This document shows positions 25,579-36,252 of a stretch of DNA of 64,000 bases, one piece after another. The first letter of the stretch is position 1. Each line of letters begins with the position of its first letter. A program made the translations under genes and the position numbers. The notes beneath the pieces were generated by a model. The model was not told where the DNA came from, did no database searches, and was given only the letters and a program-made list of their open reading frames with translations. Source of the stretch: Xylanibacter brevis ATCC 19188 (GTDB lineage: Bacteria > Bacteroidota > Bacteroidia > Bacteroidales > Bacteroidaceae); contig NZ_JHXM01000004.1 in assembly GCF_000621725.1 (NCBI RefSeq), positions 124,001 through 188,000 on the forward strand, read 5' to 3'.

Positions 25579-28425
25579 ATGTTTTATAAACTCATAGAAA
25601 AGAAACGTAACGAATGGCTGGCATCTGAGGAATGCACCATCAAAGAACTGCTGCTGTATATCATTCAGCGGGGCGTGATGCGCGATGCCCAGTTGGAGGC
25701 CATCAAGACATACTTGTTTCTGAAAATTGCCTGCAAAAACCAGCCTCTATGGCAGCTTTTTGTTGATGGTGTTTTCAACGACACCAACATTGGGCAGATG
25801 GAACTGACTGAGACTGCCCGGCAAATATTTAGCACTAACAAAGCAGCTGTAGCTTTGTTCCAATATTCGCGCCTACACGATAAGAAGGGGAAGCAGCTGG
25901 CTCCCGAATTGGAGCGCTATATAAAGGAGCATGCCGACGAGATAGACTACGAGGCTACGTTTCAGAAGATATTCTACGGCGTCACCTACACCGACTATCT
26001 CTTTAGTCTGCCTATGGGAGCCGGCAAAACCTATCTAATGGCGGCATTTATCTATCTCGATCTTTACTATGCCCAGAATGAGCCAGACAATCCCGCTTTT
26101 GCCCATAACTTTATGGTGATGGCACCATCGGGCTTGAAATCATCGATTGTGCCCAGCCTAAAGCATATCAAGGAGTTTGACCCGTCGTGGATTATCCCTG
26201 AGCCATCGGCAACAGAATTGCGTCGACTGATTAAGTTTGAGATTCTGGATGAGCAGAAGGCTGCCAAAAAGAGTAATCGCATCAAGAATCCCAATGCTCA
26301 GAAGATAAACAACCACCAACCATTTGAAGATTTGAAGGGATTGGTGGCTATAACGAATGCCGAAAAAGTAATTCTTGATCGTTTCGATACCGATCAAGAC
26401 CCATCGCTTTTCTCAGAAGAAGAATTGAAGCGTATGGCATCAGCCAACGAACTACGAGAACTTATAGGTTCAATACCTAACTTGGCTGTATATATTGACG
26501 AGGTGCATCATGCTGCCGATGGAGAAATTAAGCTTCGACAGGTCGTAAACCAATGGACAGAGAAACATACATTTAATTCTGTCCTTGGCTTCTCAGGTAC
26601 ACCTTATCTGGATAGTGCTGAGCCGTTGAAAATATCTGAAACACTGACCATCAAGAATACAGACCTTGCCAACGTTGTGTATTACTATCCATTGGTTGAT
26701 GGTATTGGCAACTTCCTGAAGAATCCTGTAGTAAAGTTTGAGGATAACGACACCCTGACGATTGTCGCCAATGGTGTACGTGAGTTTCTTGATAACTACC
26801 GCGACACTATGTATGCAAACGGAACATGCGCCAAACTGGCCATCTATTGCGGTCAGATTGAAACACTTGAAGAAAGCATCTATCCATTAGTGGCAGAGAT
26901 AGTGGCGTCCTACGGACTGTCACCCACAGATATTATTCTGCCTTATCATGGTGGCAATAAGCAGTACCCACAACACGAAGGTTCTGAAACGGATTTCGCA
27001 TCTCTCGACACTTCTATCTCAAAATACAAGATTGTACTCCTTGTACAAATTGGTAAAGAGGGATGGGACTGCAAAAGCTTGACGGGTGTTATCCTGCCAC
27101 AGAAGGGTGTCTGCCCCACGAATATGGTGCTCCAAACCTCTTGTCGCTGCTTGCGTCAGGTAACGAAGAATAGTCAGGAAACTGCTCTTATCTGGCTCAA
27201 CAAGTTCAACGCAGAAAAGCTGAATCGACAGTTGCAACAACAACAGAATATTACGCTTAAAGAGTTTGGTGGCAAGCCGAATGTGGAGCCAAAACTGATA
27301 GACCGCTTCTCACGAATGGAGCGTATGCAGGTGCCTAAGATAGACTACTATCAACTGAAGGTCAGCTATGAGACTCTTATAATAGATGATACAAACAATA
27401 CTTCACAACGCTTGCAAAGTGAGAGCACTCTGGCTTTGGCAGATATTTCCCTAATTCATCAGCAGGATATGGAAGGTAATCTAATTGCTTCCGTTGAGCA
27501 GGAAAACAAAGAGAAAATGCACACTTCTTTCCGCTGGTGGCTCCACCAGATAGCCAAGGAGAGTTTCGGTATGGTAACGATGGCCGATTTGAAAAAGTGC
27601 GAGGTAGAACTGCGATCTATCTTCTCTAAGATTACTACAGAGAAGGATGGTGTGTTGATAGAAAACACGAAGTACAACCATCAGCGTGTCCGTTCGCTTA
27701 TTCGTCAGGCGTTTGCTCCTCAACGAGACTTTACTACTAAGGAAGAAATCTTACCATGGCAAGCCTGTCTGTTGCAGATTGAACGAATGACATCACCCAT
27801 AGAGGATTCCGAGAAGTTCTTCCCTGACCAGCAGGTTGTTCACGAGATTATGGAGTGGGACAAAAGACCTCCTCAGCAAGAGTTGACGGCTGACCAGAAG
27901 GCTAAGATAGCCGAACTGGAGGCTTTGGGCATAGATGTTTCAGCACTGCGCACTCCCCAACTCGACCCACATCCAGAGCGTGACCAGACGTACCACTATC
28001 TGCCTTACCGCTTCGACAGCGGTCTGGAGAGGCATTTCCTATCGCAGGAGATTCTTCCGCTGATTAAGGAAAAGGCATTGGAGGTCTATTTCAACGGCGA
28101 TGACACGCTGACAGATTTCAAAATTGATTGCTACAAACATGTTGGTAATAATTGGCTATACATAGGTAGGTACGTGCCCGATTTTATCTTGCTTAGTCGC
28201 AATGAGCAGAGGCAGATAGACAAGGTTGTTATCATAGAAACCAAGGGTGAGGGCTTTGCCGCCAAATTCAAGGATAGACTCGACTTTATGTCAGAATTTG
28301 TTAAAAAGAACAACGACAAGTTTGGTTACCAGCGTTTCGACTTCCTCTATTTGGAAGATACACTTAATGCAGAGCAGCGTCGTCATAAGACCCTTGCCAC
28401 CATCAAGAATTTCTTTAACGTGTAA
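25579..28425 (+). CDS. res: Type III restriction enzyme, Res-like helicase-nuclease
   Basis: ATP-dependent restriction subunit of a type III-like system, 948 residues. Superfamily 2 helicase motifs are present: GAGKT at 147-151, DEVHH at 307-311, SGTP soon after, and QTSCRCLRQ as motif VI. At the C-terminus a PD-(D/E)XK nuclease reads PD (867-868) followed by E887-T-K889. The ATG at 25579 (MFYKLIEKKRNEW) is preferred; an in-frame ATG at 25534 adds 15 poor residues. It is followed 12 bases later by the methyltransferase, the reverse of the usual mod-res order. It would cleave DNA after translocating from unmethylated target sites in complex with Mod. Confidence 0.88.
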   Translation: MFYKLIEKKRNEWLASEECTIKELLLYIIQRGVMRDAQLEAIKTYLFLKIACKNQPLWQLFVDGVFNDTNIGQMELTETARQIFSTNKAAVALFQYSRLHDKKGKQLAPELERYIKEHADEIDYEATFQKIFYGVTYTDYLFSLPMGAGKTYLMAAFIYLDLYYAQNEPDNPAFAHNFMVMAPSGLKSSIVPSLKHIKEFDPSWIIPEPSATELRRLIKFEILDEQKAAKKSNRIKNPNAQKINNHQPFEDLKGLVAITNAEKVILDRFDTDQDPSLFSEEELKRMASANELRELIGSIPNLAVYIDEVHHAADGEIKLRQVVNQWTEKHTFNSVLGFSGTPYLDSAEPLKISETLTIKNTDLANVVYYYPLVDGIGNFLKNPVVKFEDNDTLTIVANGVREFLDNYRDTMYANGTCAKLAIYCGQIETLEESIYPLVAEIVASYGLSPTDIILPYHGGNKQYPQHEGSETDFASLDTSISKYKIVLLVQIGKEGWDCKSLTGVILPQKGVCPTNMVLQTSCRCLRQVTKNSQETALIWLNKFNAEKLNRQLQQQQNITLKEFGGKPNVEPKLIDRFSRMERMQVPKIDYYQLKVSYETLIIDDTNNTSQRLQSESTLALADISLIHQQDMEGNLIASVEQENKEKMHTSFRWWLHQIAKESFGMVTMADLKKCEVELRSIFSKITTEKDGVLIENTKYNHQRVRSLIRQAFAPQRDFTTKEEILPWQACLLQIERMTSPIEDSEKFFPDQQVVHEIMEWDKRPPQQELTADQKAKIAELEALGIDVSALRTPQLDPHPERDQTYHYLPYRFDSGLERHFLSQEILPLIKEKALEVYFNGDDTLTDFKIDCYKHVGNNWLYIGRYVPDFILLSRNEQRQIDKVVIIETKGEGFAAKFKDRLDFMSEFVKKNNDKFGYQRFDFLYLEDTLNAEQRRHKTLATIKNFFNV

Positions 28426-28437
28426 AAATACAGAGCT

Positions 28438-30474
28438 ATGGCTATTAAATATGTTCCCTATTTCCCAAATACGCTTGAAGGACAAGCTGTATTAGACAAT
28501 TTTGTACGCACCAAACGCGTGTTACGCTATCGTGACAACGACCAAGTTATAGAGCGAGTGCAGAGAGGTATGCCACTCTATGAGATGGAATTGAAAGAGC
28601 AGATTGGTCAGAACCCTAATAATCTGGTGATCCGTGGCGAGTGTCTGTCCGCTTGTGCATATCTCAGAGACAACGGTATCTTTGTTGATCTCATCTATGT
28701 TGACCCGCCTTTTGCCAGCGGTGCCGACTATGCAAAGAAAGTGTATATCCGACGCAATCCAAAGGTGGCAGCTGTTATTTCCCAAGCAGAAAGCGAGCTT
28801 GACATCGAAGAACTGAAAGCCTTCGAGGAAAAAATGTATGGTGACGTATGGGACAAAGAGCGTTACCTCAATTGGATGTACGAAAACCTCATGGCGATGA
28901 AGAGTATCATGAGCGACGAAGCAAGTATCTATGTACACTTGGATTATCACATTGGACACTATGTAAAGATTTTAATGGATGAGATCTTTGGGGAAGACAA
29001 TTTTAGAAATGAAATAACGTGGAATAGTACAGCCTCCCATAATGATGCCACAACTTCATATAGTGAAATAACTCAATGCATATTCTTCTATTCGAAAAAT
29101 GAAAAGAATACATTCAATATACAATATGTACCTTATTCAGATGAGTATATTGATAGCGAATGGACTAAAGCTCCTTCTGGACGCTACTATAAATTTGAGA
29201 ATATGCTTGATCCACAGGGAAAAATGGACGCCTACGATTTTCATGGAACAATTGCAAGATGGCGAACAACTCCTGATAAATTTGAAGAATTATGGAATGC
29301 TCCACAGACAGAGGTTCCCAATAGCCATGGGCGGATTCGTTTAGGTAAGAATGGGAAACCAATAAAACGTTGTCGAATAGTTTTTATGGACGAACTTCCT
29401 GGCGTTCCAGTTAGTGACAATTGGACTGACATTGCATACGTTGCAGGTAGAGCAAGAGAAAATGTAGGATATTCCACACAAAAACCAGAAGCTCTATTGG
29501 AACGTATCATCAAAACCAGCTCAAATGCAGGAATGCTTGTTGCAGACTTCTTTGGAGGTAGTGGCGTTACGGCAGCTGTAGCTAATAAGTTGGAGCGAAA
29601 TTTCATCCATTGCGATATCGGTATCAATAGCATTCAGACAGCAAGAGACCGCTTATTAGCAGATAAAGCTGAGTTCAAAGTTCTGGAGATAAAAGACGGT
29701 GTATCTCTTTATCGCAATCCCGTTCAAACGATGGATAAGCTTAAGAGTTTGATAAAAGGATTACGCAATGAAGATGCATTGGACAAGTTTTGGGAAGGCA
29801 GCATCGTAGATACCCAACACGGCATGATGCCCGTCTATCTGCCCAACCTGATGGACAGCTCAACGCGTCTACTTGACAAGCCACTGATGAACCGCATCAT
29901 CCGCGAGGCACTGCCTGACCTACCAGACGACACCAAACGGGTAATCGTCTATTATATCGACATTACAGACCGTGAGGATATTGAGTTGTTTATCAAAGAA
30001 CAAAACACCCAAACCACCATCGAGATTGAACTGCGCGACCTGAAGCAGGTGCTGGACGAAGTTGTGGTGGAAGACGAGGCCGAATGGGAGTTAACAGAAA
30101 CGCAAGAAAGCCTGTTCAAAGGCTGGAAGGTGGAACTGAAGAGTTTCCACAGCGACCGTGTGTTGCGTAAAATTGAGGAAGTGAACATGAAGGGTCAGCA
30201 GCAATCCTTAGCCAAAGGCAAGGCTTTTAAGCCTATTGAGATTAGCGATGAGGGACTGGAAACTATTGAGTGGCTCAGTCTGGACTGCACAACCGCTGAC
30301 AAGCAAGCACCCTGGCATAGTGATGCGGAAATTAAGATCGATCGCTTGGGTTACGTTATCCTCAACGGAAAGAAGACCAAAGACTTCTGGGATTCCACCA
30401 TAACGTGTGACCAGAAGCCACTCCGCATGAAAATCCGAAATATCTGCGGCGACGAAACTATATACGTTATATAA
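28438..30474 (+). CDS. mod: Type III site-specific DNA methyltransferase (Mod)
   Basis: Adenine-N6 methyltransferase of the beta class, 678 residues. The catalytic motif DPPF is at 89-92 (IYVDPPF) and the SAM-binding FGGSG at 372-376 (VADFFGGSGVTAAVANKL), in the order expected for Mod subunits. The variable region between them, about 28985-29510, is markedly more AT-rich than either end of the gene, as expected for a swapped target-recognition domain. The C-terminal ~250 residues are charged and probably bind Res. It lies 12 bases after res and 4 bases before the DUF262 gene, so all three are likely cotranscribed. Confidence 0.92.
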   Translation: MAIKYVPYFPNTLEGQAVLDNFVRTKRVLRYRDNDQVIERVQRGMPLYEMELKEQIGQNPNNLVIRGECLSACAYLRDNGIFVDLIYVDPPFASGADYAKKVYIRRNPKVAAVISQAESELDIEELKAFEEKMYGDVWDKERYLNWMYENLMAMKSIMSDEASIYVHLDYHIGHYVKILMDEIFGEDNFRNEITWNSTASHNDATTSYSEITQCIFFYSKNEKNTFNIQYVPYSDEYIDSEWTKAPSGRYYKFENMLDPQGKMDAYDFHGTIARWRTTPDKFEELWNAPQTEVPNSHGRIRLGKNGKPIKRCRIVFMDELPGVPVSDNWTDIAYVAGRARENVGYSTQKPEALLERIIKTSSNAGMLVADFFGGSGVTAAVANKLERNFIHCDIGINSIQTARDRLLADKAEFKVLEIKDGVSLYRNPVQTMDKLKSLIKGLRNEDALDKFWEGSIVDTQHGMMPVYLPNLMDSSTRLLDKPLMNRIIREALPDLPDDTKRVIVYYIDITDREDIELFIKEQNTQTTIEIELRDLKQVLDEVVVEDEAEWELTETQESLFKGWKVELKSFHSDRVLRKIEEVNMKGQQQSLAKGKAFKPIEISDEGLETIEWLSLDCTTADKQAPWHSDAEIKIDRLGYVILNGKKTKDFWDSTITCDQKPLRMKIRNICGDETIYVI

Positions 30475-30478
30475 TAAA

Positions 30479-32308
30479 ATGACAATTACTATGGCAGTAG
30501 AATCACATGATAAGAAACTAAGTGAACTCCTGACTTGGGTAGGTCAGGGTAAGGCGCAGCTTCCCGAATTCCAACGTAGCTGGGTTTGGGACGATACTAA
30601 AATATGCAAGCTCATCGAAAGTATCACTTCAGGCTTCCCAATGGGAGCAGCCATGTTCTTAGAAGGGCACGGCGATTCCGTACGTTTCAAGTGCCGCAAT
30701 TTTACAGGAGTTAATTGTCCTGATGACATTTCTCCAGACTGGCTGGTACTGGATGGTCAACAACGCCTTACAACACTCTATCAAGTGTTCATGTGCAAGA
30801 AGGCTGTGGAAACACGTTTGGATACGAGCCGTGATAAAACTATATACCGTTATTATTATCTCAATATAAAAGAATGCTTGAATCCAAACGCAGATAGGCT
30901 TGATGCAATTGTATCCATTTCAGACAAGAAACAACGTTTTTCGGACATGGGTCGAAAAATTGATTTGGACTTGTCTACTCCAGAACTGGAGTATAAAGAA
31001 TTAATGTTCCCGCTCAACTTGGTCTTCTCACCTAATGAGATAGATGACTGGCGTTATGGAATGGAGGAATATTATCAAAATGATTCAGAGCACCGCCTTT
31101 TGTTCAGGGATTTCTCTCAGAAGATATTACGTCCTGTACAAGACTATCAGATGCCCGTTATCCAACTGACAAAGGACACACCGAAAGAAGCTGTTTGTCA
31201 GATATTTGAGAATGTCAATACTGGTGGCGTACCTCTGACTGTATTCGAACTCGTTACAGCCACTTTTGCTGCTGATGAATATGACCTTAGAGCGGATTGG
31301 AACGCAATCCAAAAACAGTTTGCGGATAAGAAACTGACCGTACTCAAAGATATTACTGGTGCCAATTTCCTGGCAGCAATGACACTGCTCGTGACATACA
31401 AAAAGAGCCTTGTAAATGAGAGTGCTGTTACTTGTAAGAAACGTGATATTCTACGTTTGGAGCTTTCTGACTATAAAGCCAATCACGATGCTCTTGTTGC
31501 TGGTTTTGAGTCAGCAGCCGCTTTCCTTTCTCATCAGGGAATTTACAGTGAGCGTGATCTTCCTTACTCGTCACAATTGATTCCACTTGCCGCAATCTAT
31601 GCTTATGATAGTGAGTTGAAAGAAAAGCGTCCTCTTATGCTCAATCAGAATCTTGATCTTCTGGCTAAGTGGTATTGGTGCGGTGTATTTGGAGAGCTAT
31701 ATGGTGGTGCTAATGAAGCCCGATTCGCTCTGGATATAGCCAATATATTTGAATGGATAAAAAGTGGAACACAGCCAGACACTGTTACACGCTCCAATTT
31801 CCAACCCACACGTCTTCTATCTATGCAGACACGTAACAGTGCTGCATATAAGGGCGTAATGGCAATGATTATGCAGGATTCGCCACTTGATTTTATGAGT
31901 GGGAACAAGATGGACATAGCATCTTATCTTGACGAAGATACAGATATTCATCACATCTTCCCTCAGGCCTATTGCGAGGGGGCAAAGTTACCGATTCGGA
32001 AATGGAATTCGGTAGTCAATAAGACGCCTATCTATGCTTCCACAAACCGTTCTATCGGTGGTCGTGCTCCCAGTGAGTATATTAAGACCATGAAGAACAA
32101 AGGTTTGTCAGATGATCAAGTCGTTAACGCTATCTCGTCTCACAAGATTAATTACGACTATCTTGTTACAGATGACTTCGATGCGTATTTCGTTGACCGC
32201 GCCATTAAGTTGCTCAATCGCATAGAAAAGGCAACGGGTAAGTCTATAGCGGGACGTGATAGTGAAGAGACTGTTCGTGAATTTGGTGTTGCTCTGACTA
32301 AAGCTTGA
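30479..32308 (+). CDS. DUF262/DUF1524-type protein (GmrSD-like)
   Basis: Protein of 609 residues joining a DUF262 domain (LPEFQRSWVWDD, LVLDGQQRLTTLYQ, FENVNTGGVPLTVFEL) and a C-terminal HNH-like domain (DIHHIFPQAYCE ... INKTPIYAS-like NKTPIYASTNRSIGG). DUF262 has a ParB/sulfiredoxin-related fold that hydrolyses nucleotides via the DGQQR motif; with the HNH domain it makes nucleases such as GmrSD, which cut modified phage DNA. The ATG at 30479 or 30491 may be used. It begins 4 bases after mod, so it is the third gene of the restriction operon. It could extend the system to phages whose DNA is modified and thus escapes the type III enzyme; this is inference from neighbours. Confidence 0.85.
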   Translation: MTITMAVESHDKKLSELLTWVGQGKAQLPEFQRSWVWDDTKICKLIESITSGFPMGAAMFLEGHGDSVRFKCRNFTGVNCPDDISPDWLVLDGQQRLTTLYQVFMCKKAVETRLDTSRDKTIYRYYYLNIKECLNPNADRLDAIVSISDKKQRFSDMGRKIDLDLSTPELEYKELMFPLNLVFSPNEIDDWRYGMEEYYQNDSEHRLLFRDFSQKILRPVQDYQMPVIQLTKDTPKEAVCQIFENVNTGGVPLTVFELVTATFAADEYDLRADWNAIQKQFADKKLTVLKDITGANFLAAMTLLVTYKKSLVNESAVTCKKRDILRLELSDYKANHDALVAGFESAAAFLSHQGIYSERDLPYSSQLIPLAAIYAYDSELKEKRPLMLNQNLDLLAKWYWCGVFGELYGGANEARFALDIANIFEWIKSGTQPDTVTRSNFQPTRLLSMQTRNSAAYKGVMAMIMQDSPLDFMSGNKMDIASYLDEDTDIHHIFPQAYCEGAKLPIRKWNSVVNKTPIYASTNRSIGGRAPSEYIKTMKNKGLSDDQVVNAISSHKINYDYLVTDDFDAYFVDRAIKLLNRIEKATGKSIAGRDSEETVREFGVALTKA

Positions 32309-32494
32309 AAAATCACTATCAGAAAAACATCTATCTCTATTGTGTTGAGAATGACTTGTAAAACAAGCATTCTAAAAAGTTGAATACAAGAGCACTGCCT
32401 TTCAAATGGCAGTACATCCCATTGGTTTTTCCACAGTAGGAAGATTTTTGGCAAGAGAAGTTTGGAACTGATGACAATATAGGATTGAATTAAA
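32309..32494 (+). other. Intergenic segment with two hairpins
   Basis: A 186-base gap within an otherwise tightly packed gene row. It contains a hairpin with arms AGAATG-A-CTTGT and ACAAG-CATTCT (about 32348-32374) and a second with arms ACTGCC and GGCAGT (about 32394-32413). The first may end the restriction operon; what follows could be a leader or small RNA for the next operon. No TAnnTTTG box is clear. Confidence 0.4.
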
Positions 32495-35400
32495 ATGGCT
32501 TTGACATATAAAGAACAACTGAGCAAACATGTAGAAGGCATCTTCAAGGGTTATACCGAGCCAGGACTTCACATCTGTGATATCGCTACAGGTGGTGGAA
32601 AGTCATACACAATCGGCAAACTTACATGTGAATACTATCCTAACGAGTTTGATCGTATTATCATCTTATGCGTACAAAATAAGTTGGTAGATGGCATGAA
32701 TAGAGAGATAGACCGTTTTATCAACGGGAGAAATAGCCTAATTTCTCCTCATGATAAGATGGTTATAGAAAATAACCCAGAAGTCATTATCAAGGCTGTT
32801 AACAATGGCTCTTTTCAACGCTTGCTTGATAAAATATGTTATCATATAGGAGAACAAAAACAGAATGGATATAAAGCAAAGGATTTACAATACGCATTTA
32901 ACGCTGTAAGGAAGACATTTGAGGGGCTTTCAAGTCTGGTAAAAACGCTTGATGACAATGGTAAAAACGAATTCTTGGAGGGAAAAATAGAAGAAGGAGA
33001 AGGTGCACTAAGAAAAACGGTTCGTAGATTTTTCGATCTTTATAGAAAACATCTTGAAAACACCAAACAACTGAAACAAGCCACACTTGATACTATGCTC
33101 TCACGCTTTCCGGAATTGGCAGAAGCATATCCTCAGGTGAATTTTAGGCGTAAGAAAGTCCTTTTAATGACCGTACACAAAGCTGTTTATGGGATTGATC
33201 CAATACTCTATGAAAAGATTCGTCTGCAGGATATGGCAGATCGAAACAAGCGGACACTTGTCTTGTTTGACGAATCTGATCAAGCTGCAACGGCCATTCG
33301 TTCCGCTATTATTGATCAATCCATAAAAGGATCGAAGTCTTTGAAAGGTTATAATGGCTATCTTCACTACAAGTCATTAATAGAGAATCCCGAATCTATA
33401 TCTGATAGATATTATGGAAGTACATTAGAAAATGGCATTAAAAAAGCTCAAACTATAACAAATACCAACTGGAAACGGTCATTTGGTGATGTCATTCCCT
33501 ATAAAAACATCTTCCTTGATGATACGGAAGACCTGGAGTCATATAGGCGTGGCGTGTTTTTCTCTGGTCCAGCATTGCGATTGAATATTGCTCCAAAAGG
33601 TGACGTTACCAACTCGTATATTTGCTATCGTAAAAACGATAAACACTTGAGTTTAATCCATGCTAAAGAGAATGATATATTACTGTCAGAGTATTCTATA
33701 GTTGTTCCTCTTGAGAAATTTCTTTCTCTAATAATCAGTAACACTACTGCTATCAGATCGCAGCTGCGTAAGGTTATTGCAGAATCATTAGAAAAAAGTC
33801 GTGAGAAATTCAAACAAGAAAGCAAAAATGTTGGTAATAACACTTCTGAGACGCAGCAGTATCTTGGTTATCCTACTCTCGAACGCGAGATTCATACTTT
33901 GTTCTCTCGATTTGAAATAAACTCAGAATATCAGTTTGAGCAACAAATGCTTGACTTTATGACAAACAGAAAAAATCTGTTTGTTGGTGATGACAACAAG
34001 AAGAAACTTCCAGATTTCTCTGTGTATTCGCAAGGTGTTCAGCTTTATCAAGAGGAGATTGATGAACTTGATAACCAACATAGGGTAAGACTTACTTGTA
34101 GAGAAATAGCTACTACTCCGGAGAAAATATTGATAGATCTTGTAAACTCTAAAAATACATCTGTAGTACTTTGTTCAGCAACGGCATCTTCATGGTCTGT
34201 GGTCAGCAATTGCGACATCAATTACCTTAAGCATACACTTGGCAATAAGGTACATATGCTTTCCTTAGAAGATCGAGAGACATTTGATGATCTCGTTGAC
34301 AAAACATATCCTGTCGGACACAACATTGAAATTGTTCCAATTGAGAAACATGAGTATCAAGATAAAAGAGAAAACGGCATAATACTTCCCGACAAATACA
34401 GACAGATGTTCTCAACAGATGCCATAGAAGAAGGTTTAGTTGACAAATGGTTTAAGATTAAAAACAGAGAACTTAAAAAGACATCAAAAGATATTGAAGA
34501 CCATGTATTTCAACTCTATCGACTGTTTCAGTTTATTGAAGCTTACCATTGGTTCATCAGCCATCAAGATATCCATAGCATGATATTTTTTCAAAACAGA
34601 ACCGGTGACAAGGATAGAGAACAGATTCAACTCTTAAGTTGCTTGATTGATGGTTCTTATAAAGAACAAGAAAACGAGTTTGATGATGAGATTCCAACTA
34701 ATTGGGAAAACAAGCATATACGCATATCTAAGGACTTAGAGGATGTAGAAACAAGAATCTTACCCGAACTTAGTAAGGACAAAGACGCGAAATTGATGCT
34801 TATCAGTGCATATGGCAGTTTTAAAGCCGGAACAAACCTGCAATATGATATTCCCGATGGACTTGATTATATTGCTGGTGATAACTGGATCACTGAAAGT
34901 GACAAGCTAAAGAAAGACTGGGATGCTATCTATATTCAGGCTCCCACGGCTTATTTGATGATGGGTGAAGACGGTAGCGAATCAACATACGAGAAAAGTT
35001 TATATAATGCTATGCTCGTTTTAATGATGCTCTATCAACGTGGAAGTCTTTCTATGAATGATGTTTCTCAATGGCTTTATAACGCTCTATCTAATAATTT
35101 TATGTTCGGAGAAAAACGCAATAATGGAATTATTAAGGACAAATCTGCATGGGCGCAGACAACTATAGAGCAGGCTGTCGGCCGTTTGTGTAGAACAAGG
35201 AATAAGCCTCGTACGACTTATATTCTATATGACAAATCGATGGAGTCTTTCTTTGACGCAGCCAATATGGAAAAATCTCTCACGAAAGAATTCCGAATTC
35301 TGGCTAAATATGTCATTGAGCATCGGTCTCCAACAATTATTGAATATAGTCCTGATGAGATTATTCGAAGTAACAAAGCTAACCAAGTACAATCTCTTCT

Positions 35401-36247
35401 TAACCGTATGAGGCAGATTGCACTAAGATATACTCCACATAATAGTGACGAGGAGGAATATGATGATGACATAGATGAAAAAGATGATGTTCCATATAAT
35501 GTGGTAATCCATCAACAGATGAACCAGAGTTATAAGCAGACTATTATAAAAAAGCCTGTAATCGATAGTATTGATGAACTTGATGATAATGACAAACAAC
35601 TGACGTGCATCGCTGATTGTTATGGACGGTGGAATCAAGACGAAAAAGGATGCTATTCTTTCTCATGCGAAATAGGACGGAATAATAGAATCTGTGTAAA
35701 AGGTAACGGCAAATCATTTACTATATCGCCTTCAACGGTAAGGTTAGATGTTCTAATGAAAAACCCCGTTATTAAGAGTCATTTTGAAAATAATGGTTTT
35801 GCTACAACTTGGAGAGCAGGTGGTTTGATACTACATCCTCAGATTTTGGCTACAGATTATGCCGGTGAGATTGGAGAAGAAGCATTTAAGGCAATTCTTC
35901 TTCATTATACGGATTGTTCAGAAGAGAATCTCAAACACCTTGAAGGCAAGGATTACGAACTGGCAGATTATGTTGTTACCAATCCAGATGGCAGCTACAA
36001 GGTTGCCTTCGACGTGAAGAACATGCGTCCAGATGCTGATCATAATGACAGATATGGTGACATGCCAACTACCTTAAAACGCGAAATAAAGTGTAAACGT
36101 CTTGGATGTGAGATTGTAACAGTCAACATGCTGAAACTACCAGCCTCCAGCATGGATGAAACTCGTGAAATTGGCGGTATTATAGATGAAAACGGCAACA
36201 TCATCTATAGTGCTATTGAACAATTAAAAAATCTTGTAAATAATTGA
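32495..36247 (+). CDS. Superfamily 2 helicase fused to a PD-(D/E)XK nuclease, 1250 residues
   Basis: Large DNA-processing enzyme. Walker A is T32-GGGKS (33-37), the motif II box reads DESD at 259-262, a motif III-like LCSATASSW lies in the middle, and motif VI is QAVGRLCR at 893-900. The region between motifs II and VI is expanded by several hundred residues. The C-terminal ~150 residues form a PD-(D/E)XK nuclease core: E1125 in GEIGEEAF, D1158 in ELADYVV, and D1173-V-K1175 in VAFDVKN. This arrangement (helicase first, nuclease last) differs from Res and DinG. The next gene starts 5 bases after the stop, so the two form a tight pair. The pairing of a large helicase, a PD-(D/E)XK nuclease and a possible PIWI-type partner recalls the predicted pPIWI-RE conflict systems, here with the nuclease fused to the helicase. 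Family name not certain. Confidence 0.75.
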   Translation: MALTYKEQLSKHVEGIFKGYTEPGLHICDIATGGGKSYTIGKLTCEYYPNEFDRIIILCVQNKLVDGMNREIDRFINGRNSLISPHDKMVIENNPEVIIKAVNNGSFQRLLDKICYHIGEQKQNGYKAKDLQYAFNAVRKTFEGLSSLVKTLDDNGKNEFLEGKIEEGEGALRKTVRRFFDLYRKHLENTKQLKQATLDTMLSRFPELAEAYPQVNFRRKKVLLMTVHKAVYGIDPILYEKIRLQDMADRNKRTLVLFDESDQAATAIRSAIIDQSIKGSKSLKGYNGYLHYKSLIENPESISDRYYGSTLENGIKKAQTITNTNWKRSFGDVIPYKNIFLDDTEDLESYRRGVFFSGPALRLNIAPKGDVTNSYICYRKNDKHLSLIHAKENDILLSEYSIVVPLEKFLSLIISNTTAIRSQLRKVIAESLEKSREKFKQESKNVGNNTSETQQYLGYPTLEREIHTLFSRFEINSEYQFEQQMLDFMTNRKNLFVGDDNKKKLPDFSVYSQGVQLYQEEIDELDNQHRVRLTCREIATTPEKILIDLVNSKNTSVVLCSATASSWSVVSNCDINYLKHTLGNKVHMLSLEDRETFDDLVDKTYPVGHNIEIVPIEKHEYQDKRENGIILPDKYRQMFSTDAIEEGLVDKWFKIKNRELKKTSKDIEDHVFQLYRLFQFIEAYHWFISHQDIHSMIFFQNRTGDKDREQIQLLSCLIDGSYKEQENEFDDEIPTNWENKHIRISKDLEDVETRILPELSKDKDAKLMLISAYGSFKAGTNLQYDIPDGLDYIAGDNWITESDKLKKDWDAIYIQAPTAYLMMGEDGSESTYEKSLYNAMLVLMMLYQRGSLSMNDVSQWLYNALSNNFMFGEKRNNGIIKDKSAWAQTTIEQAVGRLCRTRNKPRTTYILYDKSMESFFDAANMEKSLTKEFRILAKYVIEHRSPTIIEYSPDEIIRSNKANQVQSLLNRMRQIALRYTPHNSDEEEYDDDIDEKDDVPYNVVIHQQMNQSYKQTIIKKPVIDSIDELDDNDKQLTCIADCYGRWNQDEKGCYSFSCEIGRNNRICVKGNGKSFTISPSTVRLDVLMKNPVIKSHFENNGFATTWRAGGLILHPQILATDYAGEIGEEAFKAILLHYTDCSEENLKHLEGKDYELADYVVTNPDGSYKVAFDVKNMRPDADHNDRYGDMPTTLKREIKCKRLGCEIVTVNMLKLPASSMDETREIGGIIDENGNIIYSAIEQLKNLVNN

Positions 36248-36252
36248 AAAAT

